Positions 1 to 8,802 are shown, numbered from the stretch's first letter. The stretch: 64,000 bases of DNA from Pseudomonas kilonensis (GCF_001269885.1 NZ_LHVH01000022.1:1-64000), one strand, 5' to 3'. Numbers and translations: made by a program. Notes: a model not told the origin generated them from the sequence alone.

Positions 1-1055
1 AGTGAACACCCGAGAACTCTGTGGTAGCAAGGCTTGCCCGCGATGGCGGCAGCCCATCCAACATCGATGCAAACTGACCCACCGCTTTCGCGAGCAAGCC
101 CGCTCCCACAGGGTATTGGTGGCGAACATGGAGTTGGTGAACACCCGAGAACTCTGTGGGAGCAAGGCTTGCCCGCGATGGCGGCAGCCCATCCGACATC
201 GATGCAAACTGACCCACCGCCTTCGCGAGCAAGCTCGCTCCCACAGGGTATTGGTGGCGAACATGGAGTTGGTGAACACCCGAGAACTCTGTGGGAGCAA
301 GGCTTGCCCGCGATGGCGGCAGCCCATCCGACATCGATGCAAGCTGACCCACCGTCTTCGCGAGCAAGCTCGCTCCCACAGGGTATTGGTGGCGAACATG
401 GAGTTGGTGAACACCCGAGAACTCTGTGGGAGCAAGGCTTGCCCGCGATGGCGGCAGCCCATCCAACATCGATGCAAACTGACCCACCGCTTTCGCGAGC
501 AAGCCCGCTCCCACAGGGTATTGGTGGCGAACATGGAGTTAGTGAACACCCGAGAACTCTGTGGTAGCAAGGCTTGCCCGCGATGGCGGCAGCCCATCCA
601 ACATCGATGCAAACTGACCCACCGCTTTCGCGAGCAAGCCCGCTCCCACAGGGTATTGGTGGCGAACATGGAGTTGGTGAACACCCGAGAACTCTGTGGG
701 AGCAAGGCTTGCCCGCGATGGCGGCAGCCCATCCGACATCGATGCAAGCTGACCCACCGCTTTCGCGAGCAAGCTCGCTCCCACAGGGTATTGGTGGCGA
801 ACATGGAGTTGGTGAACACCCGAGAACTCTGTGGGAGCAAGGCTTGCCCGCGATGGCGGCAGCCCATCCAACATCGATGCAAACTGACCCACCGCTTTCG
901 CGAGCAGGCTCGCTCCCACAGGGTATTGGTGGCGAACATGGAGTTGGTGAACACCCGAGAACTCTGTGGGAGCAAGGCTTGCCCGCGATGGCGGCAGCAC
1001 ATTCAACATCAATGGAAGCTGACACAGCGCCATCACGAGCAAGCCCGCTCCCACA
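1..1055. repeat. Tandem array of eight 135-bp units, each a pair of inverted REPs
   Basis: Eight head-to-tail units begin at 2, 137, 272, 407, 542, 677, 812 and 947, so the period is exactly 135 bp. Each unit carries one REP with the core GTGGGAGCAAGGCTTGCCCG and, about 55 bp further on, an inverted REP ending GCTCCCACAGG, separated by a spacer with ACATCGATG. This is a REPIN-like pair repeated in tandem. The first seven units differ only at scattered positions (GTGGTAGC or GTGGGAGC, AAACTG or AAGCTG, CCCGCT or CTCGCT). The eighth is diverged and incomplete. Because 135 is a multiple of three, reading frames stay open across the array on both strands, but nothing suggests a real protein. The array may extend left of the window. 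Confidence 0.95.
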
Positions 1056-1202
1056 AAACCTCACTCCCTCCATACCCTCCAAATGAAGCTTTCATGACAA
1101 AAGTTCGGTAGCACATCGCCATTCCCGTCATGCCTGTGTGACGTGTTCAAGGGGGCCTGCAAGGTCGTTTTGGAGCCGGGGCGCGAAGCCGGGAGTGAGG
1201 CG

Positions 1203-1814
1203 ATGGGGACTATGGAACGTTATTCGAAAGTGGGCATGCAGGAGCTTGACCAGCGGCTGTCGAAGATCGTCGAGGCGGCGCGCAAGCAGCCGGTCTCGGT
1301 GTATCGCTACGGCGCGCCGTGGGTCTGGATCGTTTCCCAGGATGACTGGCAGGGCGCGCTCAAGGAAGTGTCCAGCTACATTCCGCAAGGCCATTCACTG
1401 GTCTTGCTGCGTCCGCAGATCGACGACCTGCTGGATGACCATCGCGATGTGCTGCAGGGCCTCAACGCCGGTGCCCAGATGCTGATCGCACCGCAAACCG
1501 CCATGCATATCCTCCTGCTGCAACTGCTCTATTCGGTGCCCAGCGAGCAGCAACTCTACGAACAACTCAACTACAACTTGCTGTTCCGCTGGTTCGTCGG
1601 CCTGGACCTGAATCAGAAGGTCTGGAGCTTCAACGTCCTGAGCAAAGACCTCGCCACACTGCTGGGCGACGCGCGGGCAGTGCGGCTCATCCAGAAAATC
1701 ATCGGTGAAGTGTTCTGTGGCGCCTTGCTGCAAATGCCGGAGTTCTCCTTGAATTTCGCGCTGCTGCACACCTGGCTGGCCCGGCACGCCACGACATCGA
1801 CCGCAAGCAATTGA
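1203..1814 (+). CDS. phdA: PhdA-like protein: Phd/YefM-like N-terminus joined to a transposase DUF772-like domain
   Basis: This 203-aa protein starts at an ATG preceded by GGGAGTGAGG. GTG at 1143 is an in-frame alternative. Residues about 4-60 (ERYSKVGMQELDQRL, then a YRYGAPWVWIVSQDDW strand region) look like the Phd/YefM antitoxin fold. Residues about 95-180 (YSVPSEQQLYEQLNYNLLFR, WFVGLDLNQ) match the DUF772/InsH N-terminal domain of IS5-type transposases. No DDE catalytic domain follows, so it cannot transpose. It is the first gene of the TPS-TonB operon and its stop overlaps the region of the next start. From memory, P. aeruginosa PA0691 (PhdA, linked to control of biofilm lysis) sits at the same place before pdtB. 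The function here is unproven, and no toxin gene is adjacent. Confidence 0.75.
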   Translation: MGTMERYSKVGMQELDQRLSKIVEAARKQPVSVYRYGAPWVWIVSQDDWQGALKEVSSYIPQGHSLVLLRPQIDDLLDDHRDVLQGLNAGAQMLIAPQTAMHILLLQLLYSVPSEQQLYEQLNYNLLFRWFVGLDLNQKVWSFNVLSKDLATLLGDARAVRLIQKIIGEVFCGALLQMPEFSLNFALLHTWLARHATTSTASN

Positions 1815-1840
1815 GCCGTATTTTGAATTCAGGGGGTGGT

Positions 1841-3445
1841 GTGGAGCATTTCTTCAAATCGCGGCCGGCGCTGTGGGGCTGGTTGCTGCTGGCGGTCGGG
1901 GGACCGTCGGCATTTGCCGCTGAAGGAGGGCAGGAAGCCGCAGCGGCGCCAGCGCGCCTGGTGGACGTGAACGAGTATTTCGTGCGGGGCAACACCGTAC
2001 TCGATGCCCGGGCCATCGAGGAAGCGGTGTACCCGTTCCTCGGCCCGCAAAAGGCCTTGAGCGACATCGAAGGCGCCCGGGAGGCCTTGCAGAAGGCCTA
2101 TCAGGCGCGCGGTTATCAATCGGTGTTCGTTGAGTTGCCGGAGCAGAAAGTCGAAGAGGGCATCGTCTACCTGCAAGTCAGCGAGACCAAGATCGGCCGG
2201 GTGCGGGTGGTGGGGGCCAAGCATTATTCGCCCGTTGAAATCCGTGATGACGTGCCGGCGCTCAAGGAAGGCGAGGTGCCCGATTTCACCCAGGTCCAGA
2301 CAGAGCTGGCGCTGCTGAACAAAACCCCGGGGCGCCAGGTCATGCCGCTGGTGCGCGAAGGCCAGCGCCCCGGGACGATGGACGTGGATTTGCAGGTCGA
2401 AGACCAGGACCCCTGGCAAGCCAGCCTGGGGTTGAACAACGACTACAGTGCCGACACCGAAAAGCTGCGCACGGTCGCGAGCCTGGGCTACAACAATCTT
2501 TGGCAACTGGGCCACAGCGTTTCGCTGACCTTCTTCACTGCGCCCCAGGACACCGAAAACGCCAAGGTCTGGTCGGGTTCCTACACCGCGCCGCTGAGCG
2601 AACGCTGGAGTGTGCAGTTCTCGGGCTACCAATCCGACAGCAACGTGGCGACGGTTGGCGGCAGCAACGTGTTGGGCAAAGGCCATTCCTACGGGGTGTC
2701 GGCGATCTACAGCCTGCCGTCCAGCGGGGCGTGGGCCAACAGCTTTTCGGTCGGGGTGGATTTCAAGGATTTCGAGGAGGAGCTCAACCTCGGTGGCGCC
2801 AGCGACAAGGCACCGCTCAAGTACGCGCCGTTCACTTTCGCCTACAACGGCTTTCGCTACACCGAAACCAGCCAGTTGGGCCTCGGCCTGAGCCTGGTAG
2901 CGGGTACCCGCAGCCTGCTGGGCTATGGCAGCTCCGACGAAGAGTTCGACTACAAGCGCTATCGTGCCAGCCCCAGTTTCGCGGTGCTCAAGGGCGACGG
3001 CAATTACACCTTCACCTTCGCCAATGATTGGCAGACCGCCTCCAAGGCCGCCTTCCAACTCGCCTCCGGGCCACTGGTTTCCAACGAACAATTCTCCGCC
3101 GGTGGCGCCACCTCGGTGCGTGGCTACCTGGCCGCCGAGCGCACCGGTGATGACGGCTACCTGCTGTCCCAGGAGCTACGCACCCCGTCCCTGGCCACGT
3201 TCCTCGGCAGCTATGTCCAGGAGTGGCGCTTCTATGCCTTCGCCGAAGGCGCGCAGTTGTACCTGCGCGACGAACTGCCCGATCAGGAAGCCGACTACAG
3301 CCTCGCCAGCGTAGGCCTCGGCACTCGCGCGAGCCTGAGCAAATGGCTGTCCGGCAGCCTCGACTGGGGCTATCCGCTGCTCGAAGGGCCGAACACCTCG
3401 AAACAGGAATCGCGCCTGCACTTCAACCTGCAAGCGACGTTTTGA
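1841..3445 (+). CDS. pdtB: TpsB outer-membrane transporter (ShlB/FhaC/HecB family), PdtB-like
   Basis: This 534-aa protein is the predicted outer-membrane pore of a two-partner secretion system and would export a large TpsA protein from the periplasm. The N-terminus (about residues 1-27, ending GGPSAFA) is a signal peptide. A POTRA region follows at about residues 45-190 (YFVRGNTVLDARAIEEAV, LQVSETKIGRVRVVG). The rest is a barrel with the conserved TpsB/Omp85 loop motif SVRGY near residue 430 and a terminal aromatic-ended strand (HFNLQATF). I chose GTG 1841 because it has AGGGGG just upstream and gives a clean signal peptide. TTG 1811 would overlap the previous stop and add ten residues. No TpsA gene is visible, so the partner probably lies left of the window. 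Confidence 0.88.
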   Translation: MEHFFKSRPALWGWLLLAVGGPSAFAAEGGQEAAAAPARLVDVNEYFVRGNTVLDARAIEEAVYPFLGPQKALSDIEGAREALQKAYQARGYQSVFVELPEQKVEEGIVYLQVSETKIGRVRVVGAKHYSPVEIRDDVPALKEGEVPDFTQVQTELALLNKTPGRQVMPLVREGQRPGTMDVDLQVEDQDPWQASLGLNNDYSADTEKLRTVASLGYNNLWQLGHSVSLTFFTAPQDTENAKVWSGSYTAPLSERWSVQFSGYQSDSNVATVGGSNVLGKGHSYGVSAIYSLPSSGAWANSFSVGVDFKDFEEELNLGGASDKAPLKYAPFTFAYNGFRYTETSQLGLGLSLVAGTRSLLGYGSSDEEFDYKRYRASPSFAVLKGDGNYTFTFANDWQTASKAAFQLASGPLVSNEQFSAGGATSVRGYLAAERTGDDGYLLSQELRTPSLATFLGSYVQEWRFYAFAEGAQLYLRDELPDQEADYSLASVGLGTRASLSKWLSGSLDWGYPLLEGPNTSKQESRLHFNLQATF

Positions 3446-3456
3446 ACCCAGGAGTC

Positions 3457-5262
3457 ATGTCCATGCAACGCTTATTGTTATCCCTGTTTATCTGCCTGGG
3501 GCTGGTGCTTCCGGCGACCGCCAACGCCTGGTGGCAGGACGACTGGCACTACCGCAAACAGATTTCGGTGGACACCACGCCCCAGGGCGCTGCCATCGCC
3601 CAGGCCTTGGGCCGTACCGCGCTGCTGGTGCGCCTGCACACCGGCAATTTCACCTTCGACGGCGTCAAGGACGATGGCTCGGACCTGCGTTTCGTCAGTG
3701 CCGACGACAAGACCGTGCTCAATCACCAGATCGAAAGCTTCGACCCGCTGATGGGCATGGCGCTGATCTGGGTCGATGTGCCGAGCGTGGAGGGCGGTCA
3801 GCGTCAGGACGTGTGGATGTATTACGGCAACCAGAAGGCGCCGGCCACGGGCAGCGGCCAGCTGACCTTCGACCCGGACTACACCGCGCTGTACCACTTT
3901 GACGGCGCCACTGGCGTACCGCTCCGGGATACCACGGCCTACGGCAACAATGCCCAGGGCGCGGCCGGTGTCAGCATCGACGGCGTGATCGGGCGGGCCT
4001 TGCAGTTCAACGGCCAGCCGCTGCTGTTGCCCGCCAGCCCTTCGTTGCAACACAGTGCCGGCGCGGCGTTCACCTTCAGTACCTGGCTGCGTCAGGACCA
4101 GGCCAGTGGCGAACAGATCATCCTGGCCCGTCGCGAAGCCGCCACCAGCCTGTTGATTGGCGTGAACCAGGGTGTGCCGTTCGTAGCGATCAATGATCAG
4201 CGTGCGGTCTCGACCCAGCCGCTGAACCCTGGCCAGTGGCAGCACCTGGCGTTGACCGCCTCGGGCGACCGGGTCGTGCTGTACGTCAATGGACGTGAAA
4301 CCGCGAGCCTGGCGGTGGCGATGCCAGCGTTCAATTCGCCGATAGCCCTGGGGGCCGACGTTTCCGCAGGTGCCTTCGCGCCATTTGGCGGGGCCATGGA
4401 CGAAGCGCGCCTGTCCAAGGTCGCCCGCCCGGCGCCGTTGCTGTTGGCCGACGCCAATGCCCAGGGCGCCGAGTCGAAACTGGTGGCCTACGGGGTCGAT
4501 GAAGAGCAGTCCGGCTTCGGTTTCGGCAGCCTGGGCTTCCTGCTCAAGGCCGTGCCGATGGACGCTTGGGTGATCATCGGGGTACTGGTGCTGATGATGT
4601 TCCAGTCGTGGGTCATCATGATCCGCAAGAACCGCATGGTCAGCCGTCTCAGCGCGGCCAACGAAGCCTTCCGCGAACAGTTCGCCAGGATCGGCACGCG
4701 CCTGGAAATGTTCGCCGACGACCAGGACCTCGCCCAGCGCCTGCAACACTCGTCGCTGTGGCGCCTGTACCTGGTGGCCGTCAAGGAAATCCGCACCCGC
4801 CGCGAGCAGGGCGCCGACACTTCGTCGGTGTCGGCGGCCACCATCGAAGCGATCCGCTGTTCCATGGACGGCGTGCGCACCCGGGAAAACCAGCAGCTCA
4901 GCTCGAAGCTTTCGACCCTGTCCAACGCCATCGCCGGCGGCCCGTACATCGGCCTGCTCGGCACCGTGCTGGGGATCATGGTGGTGTTCCTCGGCACGGC
5001 CATGGCCGGTGACGTCAACATCAACGCCATTGCCCCGGGCATGGCCGCGGCCTTGCTCGCCACTGCCATGGGCCTGTTCGTCGCGATCCCTGCGCTGTTT
5101 GGCTACAACCGGCTGATCACCCGCAACAAGGAAGTCAGCGCCGACATGCGCGTCTTCGTCGATGAGTTCATCACACGCCTGGCGGAGATGCACGGCGAAG
5201 GTCAGTCCGGTGAAGCGGCGCATCGCCGTAATCATCACGTCCAATCGACCGTACCGGCCTGA
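3457..5262 (+). CDS. exbB2: Fusion protein: DUF2341 + LamG-like periplasmic part and C-terminal MotA/TolQ/ExbB proton channel
   Basis: This 601-aa protein has a signal peptide (residues 1-24, ending ATANA). A DUF2341 domain follows at about 30-130 (DGSDLRFVSADDKTVLNHQI, WMYYGNQKAP). A LamG/concanavalin-like domain lies at about 145-320 (ALYHFDGATG, FTFSTWLRQD, WQHLALTASG). A membrane helix begins near residue 368 (WVIIGVLVLMMFQSWVIM), then comes a cytoplasmic segment and two TolQ/ExbB-type helices near 493-515 and 527-550 (YIGLLGTVLGIMVVFLGTAM, GMAAALLATAMGLFVAIPAL). ATG 3457 follows GGAG. ExbB proteins normally have only a short periplasmic start, so the roughly 340-residue carbohydrate-binding-like ectodomain is striking. 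It probably pairs with the ExbD and TonB encoded next. PA0693 (exbB2) is the positional counterpart as I recall it. Confidence 0.88.
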   Translation: MSMQRLLLSLFICLGLVLPATANAWWQDDWHYRKQISVDTTPQGAAIAQALGRTALLVRLHTGNFTFDGVKDDGSDLRFVSADDKTVLNHQIESFDPLMGMALIWVDVPSVEGGQRQDVWMYYGNQKAPATGSGQLTFDPDYTALYHFDGATGVPLRDTTAYGNNAQGAAGVSIDGVIGRALQFNGQPLLLPASPSLQHSAGAAFTFSTWLRQDQASGEQIILARREAATSLLIGVNQGVPFVAINDQRAVSTQPLNPGQWQHLALTASGDRVVLYVNGRETASLAVAMPAFNSPIALGADVSAGAFAPFGGAMDEARLSKVARPAPLLLADANAQGAESKLVAYGVDEEQSGFGFGSLGFLLKAVPMDAWVIIGVLVLMMFQSWVIMIRKNRMVSRLSAANEAFREQFARIGTRLEMFADDQDLAQRLQHSSLWRLYLVAVKEIRTRREQGADTSSVSAATIEAIRCSMDGVRTRENQQLSSKLSTLSNAIAGGPYIGLLGTVLGIMVVFLGTAMAGDVNINAIAPGMAAALLATAMGLFVAIPALFGYNRLITRNKEVSADMRVFVDEFITRLAEMHGEGQSGEAAHRRNHHVQSTVPA

Positions 5263-5272
5263 GGGAGTCGCC

Positions 5273-5698
5273 ATGGCTAGCGTAAACGCTTCACACGATG
5301 ACGACGATGATGCCGCAGTCGACAGCATCAACATCACGCCGCTGGTGGATGTGCTCATGGTGGTGCTGGTGATGTTCATCCTCACGGCCACGGCCCAGGT
5401 GTCGGGTATCCAGATCAACCTGCCCAAGGCCAGTGCCTCGGTGTCGCTGTCCGAAGCCAAGACCAAGGCGATCTCGGTGAACGACGGCGGGCAGGTCTTC
5501 CTCGATGCCTATCCGGTGACCCTGGCCGAGTTGGAAGAGCGCCTGCGTATCGAAAAGGCCCAGAGCCCGGACTTCCCGGTGATCGTGCGCGGCGACGCGA
5601 CGGTGCAGTACCAGAAAGTCATTGAAGTGCTGGATCTGTTGCGGCGCCTGGAACTGTCCCAGGTCGGTCTGGTGACCGGCAAACCGAGCCAGGGCTGA
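5273..5698 (+). CDS. exbD2: ExbD/TolR-type biopolymer transport protein
   Basis: This 141-aa protein starts at ATG 5273 behind GAGGGAG, 10 bp after the ExbB fusion gene. It has an acidic cytoplasmic start (HDDDDDAAVDS) and one membrane helix (LVDVLMVVLVMFILTATA). The INITPLVDV motif carries the aspartate that ExbD/TolR proteins use in proton translocation. A periplasmic domain of about 95 residues follows (TKAISVNDGGQVFLDAYPV, VIVRGDATVQYQ). It is expected to form the proton-driven stator with the upstream ExbB domain and to act on the TonB-like protein encoded 2 bp downstream. Length and layout are normal for the family. Confidence 0.93.
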   Translation: MASVNASHDDDDDAAVDSINITPLVDVLMVVLVMFILTATAQVSGIQINLPKASASVSLSEAKTKAISVNDGGQVFLDAYPVTLAELEERLRIEKAQSPDFPVIVRGDATVQYQKVIEVLDLLRRLELSQVGLVTGKPSQG

Positions 5699-5700
5699 CC

Positions 5701-6408
5701 ATGACCGCCAGACTTCCCATCAACCCGCCCCCGGTGAAGAGCTCGCCGTTGCGCCTGCTCAAGTGGGCCGCCGGCCTATTGTTGGGCGCTGTGGCGGCCT
5801 GGCTGCTGTGGCAGTGGGCCAACGACATGAGTGGTGTGCGCCGCGAAGCACCCAAGGTGCCGACCATTATCCCGCTGCCACCGCCGCCGCCGCCACCGCC
5901 GCCGGAAAAACCCAAGGAGCCGGAACCCCAGGTCGAGGAGAAGGTGGTCGAGCCAGAACCGACCCCGGAGCCCGAAGAGGTCAAGCCCGAGGAAGAGGCG
6001 CCGCCGTCGCCGGTCGATGACCTGGCGAACCCGATGCAGATGGACGGCGACGCCCAGTCCGGCAACGACGCTTTCAACATCGGTGCCGGCAAGGGCGGCG
6101 GCATGGCCGGGGCAGGGGGCGGGCGCCTCGGCAATGGCACCTACAGCCAGTTCCTGGCGTTCACCTTCCAGCGTTTACTGCGGGAAAACCCCGACCTGCG
6201 CAGCCTGGCGTTCTCGCTGCAGGCCGATGTCTGGCTCAGTGCCGTGGGCGAAATCACCCGTGTCGAGCTGGTCAAGTCCAGCGGTAACCCGCAAGTGGAC
6301 GAGCAAGTGATGTCCGCCCTGCGTGCCGCGCCCCATTTGAGTGAACGGCCACCGGCCTCCCTGACTTTACCCGTGCGCCTGTCCTTGCAGGGACGGCGGC
6401 CGGGTTAA
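5701..6408 (+). CDS. TonB-like energy transducer
   Basis: This 235-aa protein starts at ATG 5701, two bases after the exbD stop. A short cytoplasmic start is followed by one membrane helix (about 20-42, LLKWAAGLLLGAVAAWLLW). Next is a polyproline run of about ten residues after IIPL and an acidic Pro-Glu spacer (residues about 70-110) of the kind that spans the periplasm in TonB. A Gly-rich linker leads to a C-terminal TonB-type domain (GTYSQFLAFTFQRLLRENPD, VELVKSSGNPQVDEQVMSAL). Such proteins pass energy from ExbB-ExbD to an outer-membrane partner. No TonB-dependent receptor gene is present here, so the TpsB pore, the porin or an unseen protein may be the client. That is inference. Confidence 0.88.
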   Translation: MTARLPINPPPVKSSPLRLLKWAAGLLLGAVAAWLLWQWANDMSGVRREAPKVPTIIPLPPPPPPPPPEKPKEPEPQVEEKVVEPEPTPEPEEVKPEEEAPPSPVDDLANPMQMDGDAQSGNDAFNIGAGKGGGMAGAGGGRLGNGTYSQFLAFTFQRLLRENPDLRSLAFSLQADVWLSAVGEITRVELVKSSGNPQVDEQVMSALRAAPHLSERPPASLTLPVRLSLQGRRPG

Positions 6409-6447
6409 CCGACTATTTGAAAGTTTGCCAACAGGAGTTGTGTGCAG

Positions 6448-8139
6448 ATGATTTCCAATGTGAATCGATTGTCGTGGGCGATCGGCCTGGTGGTCTTGAG
6501 CCTGGCTGGACACGCGGCGGCCGCCTCGGCGCCGTCGGAAAACGCCACGATCAATCTGATCCGCCTGCTGGTGCAGCAGGGCGTGTTGAAGCAAGACCAG
6601 GCCGATGGCTTGATCGCCCAGGCCGAACGGGAAGCCGTGCAGGCCCGCCAGGCGGCCACGGCGGTTGCCGCAGCGCCGGCCGGTGCGCCGGGGGACGTGC
6701 GGGTGCAATACGTGCCGAACATCGTGCGTGAGCAGATCCGCGACCAGGTCAAGGCAGAAGTCATGGCCACCGCCAAACAGGAAAACTGGGCCCAGCCCAA
6801 TACCTTCCCGGACTGGGTCTCGCGCATCAGCTTTGACGGCGACATTCGCCTGCGGGATGAGTCGCGCTATTACTCGGGCACCAACAGCAACGAAATCGTC
6901 GACTTCGCCCGGCTCAATGACAAGGGGCCCTACGACGTCAACCCCAACAGCAGCTCCAGCCTGCCGCCGTTGCTCAACACCCGCGAAGACCGCGAGAACC
7001 TGTTCCGCCTGCGCGCCCGCCTGGGCATGAAGGCCGTGATTGCCCCGCAATGGACTGCCGGCATCCGCATCGGCACCGGCTCGGACAACAACCCGGTGTC
7101 CACCACCCAGACCCTCGGTGGTGGTTTTGGCAAGAAAGACATCTGGCTCGACCAGGGCTACCTGACCTGGAAACCCTCGGACGAATTGACCCTGACCGGC
7201 GGGCGTTTCGCCAACCCGTTTTTCTCCACCGACCTGTTGTATTCCGGTGACCTGAACTTCGACGGTGTGGCGGCGAACTTCAACCACAAGCTCAATCAGG
7301 ATTGGGGTGTGTTCGGTACTGTTGGCGCGTTCCCGGTGGAGTACACCAACGACACCAGCACCAGCAATGGCAGCGACAAGGAGGAGAGCGACAACAAGTG
7401 GTTGTACGGTGCGCAACTGGGGGCCAACTGGGTCATCAACGACAGCAACCGGATCAAGGGGGCCATGGCCTATTACCGCTTCGACGACATCGAAGGCCAG
7501 CGCTCTTCGCCGTGCCAGCCTTGGGCCGGTGATCCAGGCTGCGACAGCGACGGCTCACGCGTGGCGTTCATGCAAAAGGGCAACACCGTGTTCCTGCTGC
7601 GCGACATCACGCCCAATCCCCTCAACCCGTCCACCACGCCACAACCGCAATACGTCGGCCTGGCCTCGGAATTCAACCTGCTGGACCTGAATCTGGCCTG
7701 GGACACCGACCTGCCCGAAGACCTGAAACTGCGCAGCCAGGCCCACTACGTCCACAACCTGGGCTACGACGAAGGCGAGATGCGCAAGCGCTCGGCAGGG
7801 CAGTTCGCCAATAACCTGGATGAAAACGGCGAGGTGGAAAGCGGCGCCAACGCCTGGATGCTCCAGTTCACCCTCGGCAACTCGCTGGAGCTCAAGCGCG
7901 GGGGCGATTGGAACTTGTTCGCCGGCTACAAGTACATCCAGCCGGACGCCTTGCCGGACGGCTTCAACGATTCGTCATTCCACTTGGGCGGTACCAATGC
8001 CAAGGGTTATTTCCTGGGCGGCAACTATGGCCTGGCGAGCAACGTCTTCGCCACCGGTCGCTGGTTGAGTTCCGAAGCGGTCTACGGCGCGCCGTACGAC
8101 ATCGATGTCTTGCAGCTTGAAATCAACACGCGCTTCTAA
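6448..8139 (+). CDS. Putative outer-membrane porin (Porin_5-like)
   Basis: This 563-aa protein starts at ATG 6448, about 10 bp after AGGAG. GTG 6442 is a weaker in-frame choice. A signal peptide ends near residue 26 (LAGHAAA). A short helical segment (INLIRLLVQQGVLKQDQADG, then an Ala/Glu-rich stretch) resembles the periplasmic coiled coil seen before the barrel in such porins. The remainder is barrel-like with alternating aromatic and Gly/Asn-rich strands (FSTDLLYSGDLNFDGVAANF, NLFAGYKYIQPD). It ends in the typical terminal Phe (LQLEINTRF). It lies 39 bp after the tonB-like gene and so is probably a member of the operon. The transported substrate is unknown. It matches the widespread putative porin group of Pseudomonas in length and layout. 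Confidence 0.82.
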   Translation: MISNVNRLSWAIGLVVLSLAGHAAAASAPSENATINLIRLLVQQGVLKQDQADGLIAQAEREAVQARQAATAVAAAPAGAPGDVRVQYVPNIVREQIRDQVKAEVMATAKQENWAQPNTFPDWVSRISFDGDIRLRDESRYYSGTNSNEIVDFARLNDKGPYDVNPNSSSSLPPLLNTREDRENLFRLRARLGMKAVIAPQWTAGIRIGTGSDNNPVSTTQTLGGGFGKKDIWLDQGYLTWKPSDELTLTGGRFANPFFSTDLLYSGDLNFDGVAANFNHKLNQDWGVFGTVGAFPVEYTNDTSTSNGSDKEESDNKWLYGAQLGANWVINDSNRIKGAMAYYRFDDIEGQRSSPCQPWAGDPGCDSDGSRVAFMQKGNTVFLLRDITPNPLNPSTTPQPQYVGLASEFNLLDLNLAWDTDLPEDLKLRSQAHYVHNLGYDEGEMRKRSAGQFANNLDENGEVESGANAWMLQFTLGNSLELKRGGDWNLFAGYKYIQPDALPDGFNDSSFHLGGTNAKGYFLGGNYGLASNVFATGRWLSSEAVYGAPYDIDVLQLEINTRF

Positions 8140-8154
8140 GCGCAGGGAGGCCTC

Positions 8155-8802
8155 ATGAAAAGGCGAGCCAAATACCCATGCCCGGCCGCGTTATTGGTGC
8201 TGGGCCTGCTACTCAGTGGCGTGGCTCACGGCGAAGGCCTGGAAGAACGCCTGCGGGCGCAACTGCGCAGCACCACCGCCCAGTTGCAGGCCCTGCAAAG
8301 CGAGCAGGCCCAGGCCAGCGCCGCTCGTCAGGCTGCCGAGAGCCAGGCCAAAGAAGCCCAGGCGCAGATCAAGCAATTGACCGCACAACTGACCAAGGCC
8401 CAGGCCCAGGCCGAACAACTGGCCGGGCATCAGCAAAGCCTGCAAAGCCAGGCCCAGGCCCAGGTGGCGGCGAGCAACGAGCAGATCGGCAAGTTCAAGA
8501 AAGCCTATGAAGAACTGCTGGTCCTGGCCCGCGGCAAAGAGGCCGAGCGCGCTCGCCTGGAGGCGCAATTGACCGAGCGTGACACACAAGTGCAGCAATG
8601 TTCGGTCAAGAATCAGCAAATGTACGAAGTCGCCAAGACGCTGCTGCATGCCTACGAAACCATTGATGTGACCGACATCATGAAGATCCGCCAGCCGTTC
8701 GCGGCCAAGGCCCGGGTGCGTTTCGAAGAGCTGGCCCAGGGGTTTGGCGACGATCTCTACAAGAACCGTTTCGATGCACCCCAGGCCTCGATCACTCACT
8801 GA
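8155..8802 (+). CDS. Periplasmic coiled-coil protein of unknown function
   Basis: This 215-aa protein starts at ATG 8155 behind GGGAGG, 15 bp after the porin gene. A signal peptide covers about residues 1-24 (LLVLGLLLSGVAHG). Residues about 27-140 are extremely rich in Ala, Gln, Glu and Lys in heptad-like order (SQAKEAQAQIKQLTAQLTKA), which predicts a long coiled coil. The C-terminal 70 residues look globular (MYEVAKTLLHAYETIDVTD, MKIRQPFAAKARVRFEEL) and contain a single Cys after the coiled coil. I recognise no characterised family. Its place between porin and YbjN-like genes suggests a periplasmic scaffold for the secretion machine, which is inference only. Confidence 0.8.
   Translation: MKRRAKYPCPAALLVLGLLLSGVAHGEGLEERLRAQLRSTTAQLQALQSEQAQASAARQAAESQAKEAQAQIKQLTAQLTKAQAQAEQLAGHQQSLQSQAQAQVAASNEQIGKFKKAYEELLVLARGKEAERARLEAQLTERDTQVQQCSVKNQQMYEVAKTLLHAYETIDVTDIMKIRQPFAAKARVRFEELAQGFGDDLYKNRFDAPQASITH

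Noticed and set aside
2..1055. Possible CRISPR array
   Set aside because: The 135-bp units are contiguous and nearly identical along their whole length. There are no unique spacers and no cas genes.
2..1111. Long open frames on both strands (up to 369 codons) in the first kilobase
   Set aside because: They are created by a 135-bp tandem DNA repeat whose length is a multiple of three. All frames show the same repeated low-complexity peptide and none has a credible start or family.
1084..1202. A Pho box before phdA, prompted by phosphate control of the pdt locus in P. aeruginosa
   Set aside because: CTTTCATGACA and CCGTCATGCC are only partial matches and the required spacing of two CTGTCAT-like halves is absent. 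A Pho box would more likely precede the unseen TpsA gene.
1203..1814. A complete toxin-antitoxin pair
   Set aside because: Only a Phd-like domain is present. The next gene encodes an outer-membrane pore and no Doc, RelE or other toxin lies nearby.
1829..3091. Large minus-strand open frames opposite pdtB and opposite 3478-5466
   Set aside because: They are antisense frames kept open by high-GC codon bias. The plus-strand genes have clear domains and ribosome sites.
3223..3456. N-terminal extension of the ExbB fusion protein into the pdtB gene
   Set aside because: The extension lies in pdtB coding sequence. ATG 3457 has a ribosome site and begins a signal peptide.
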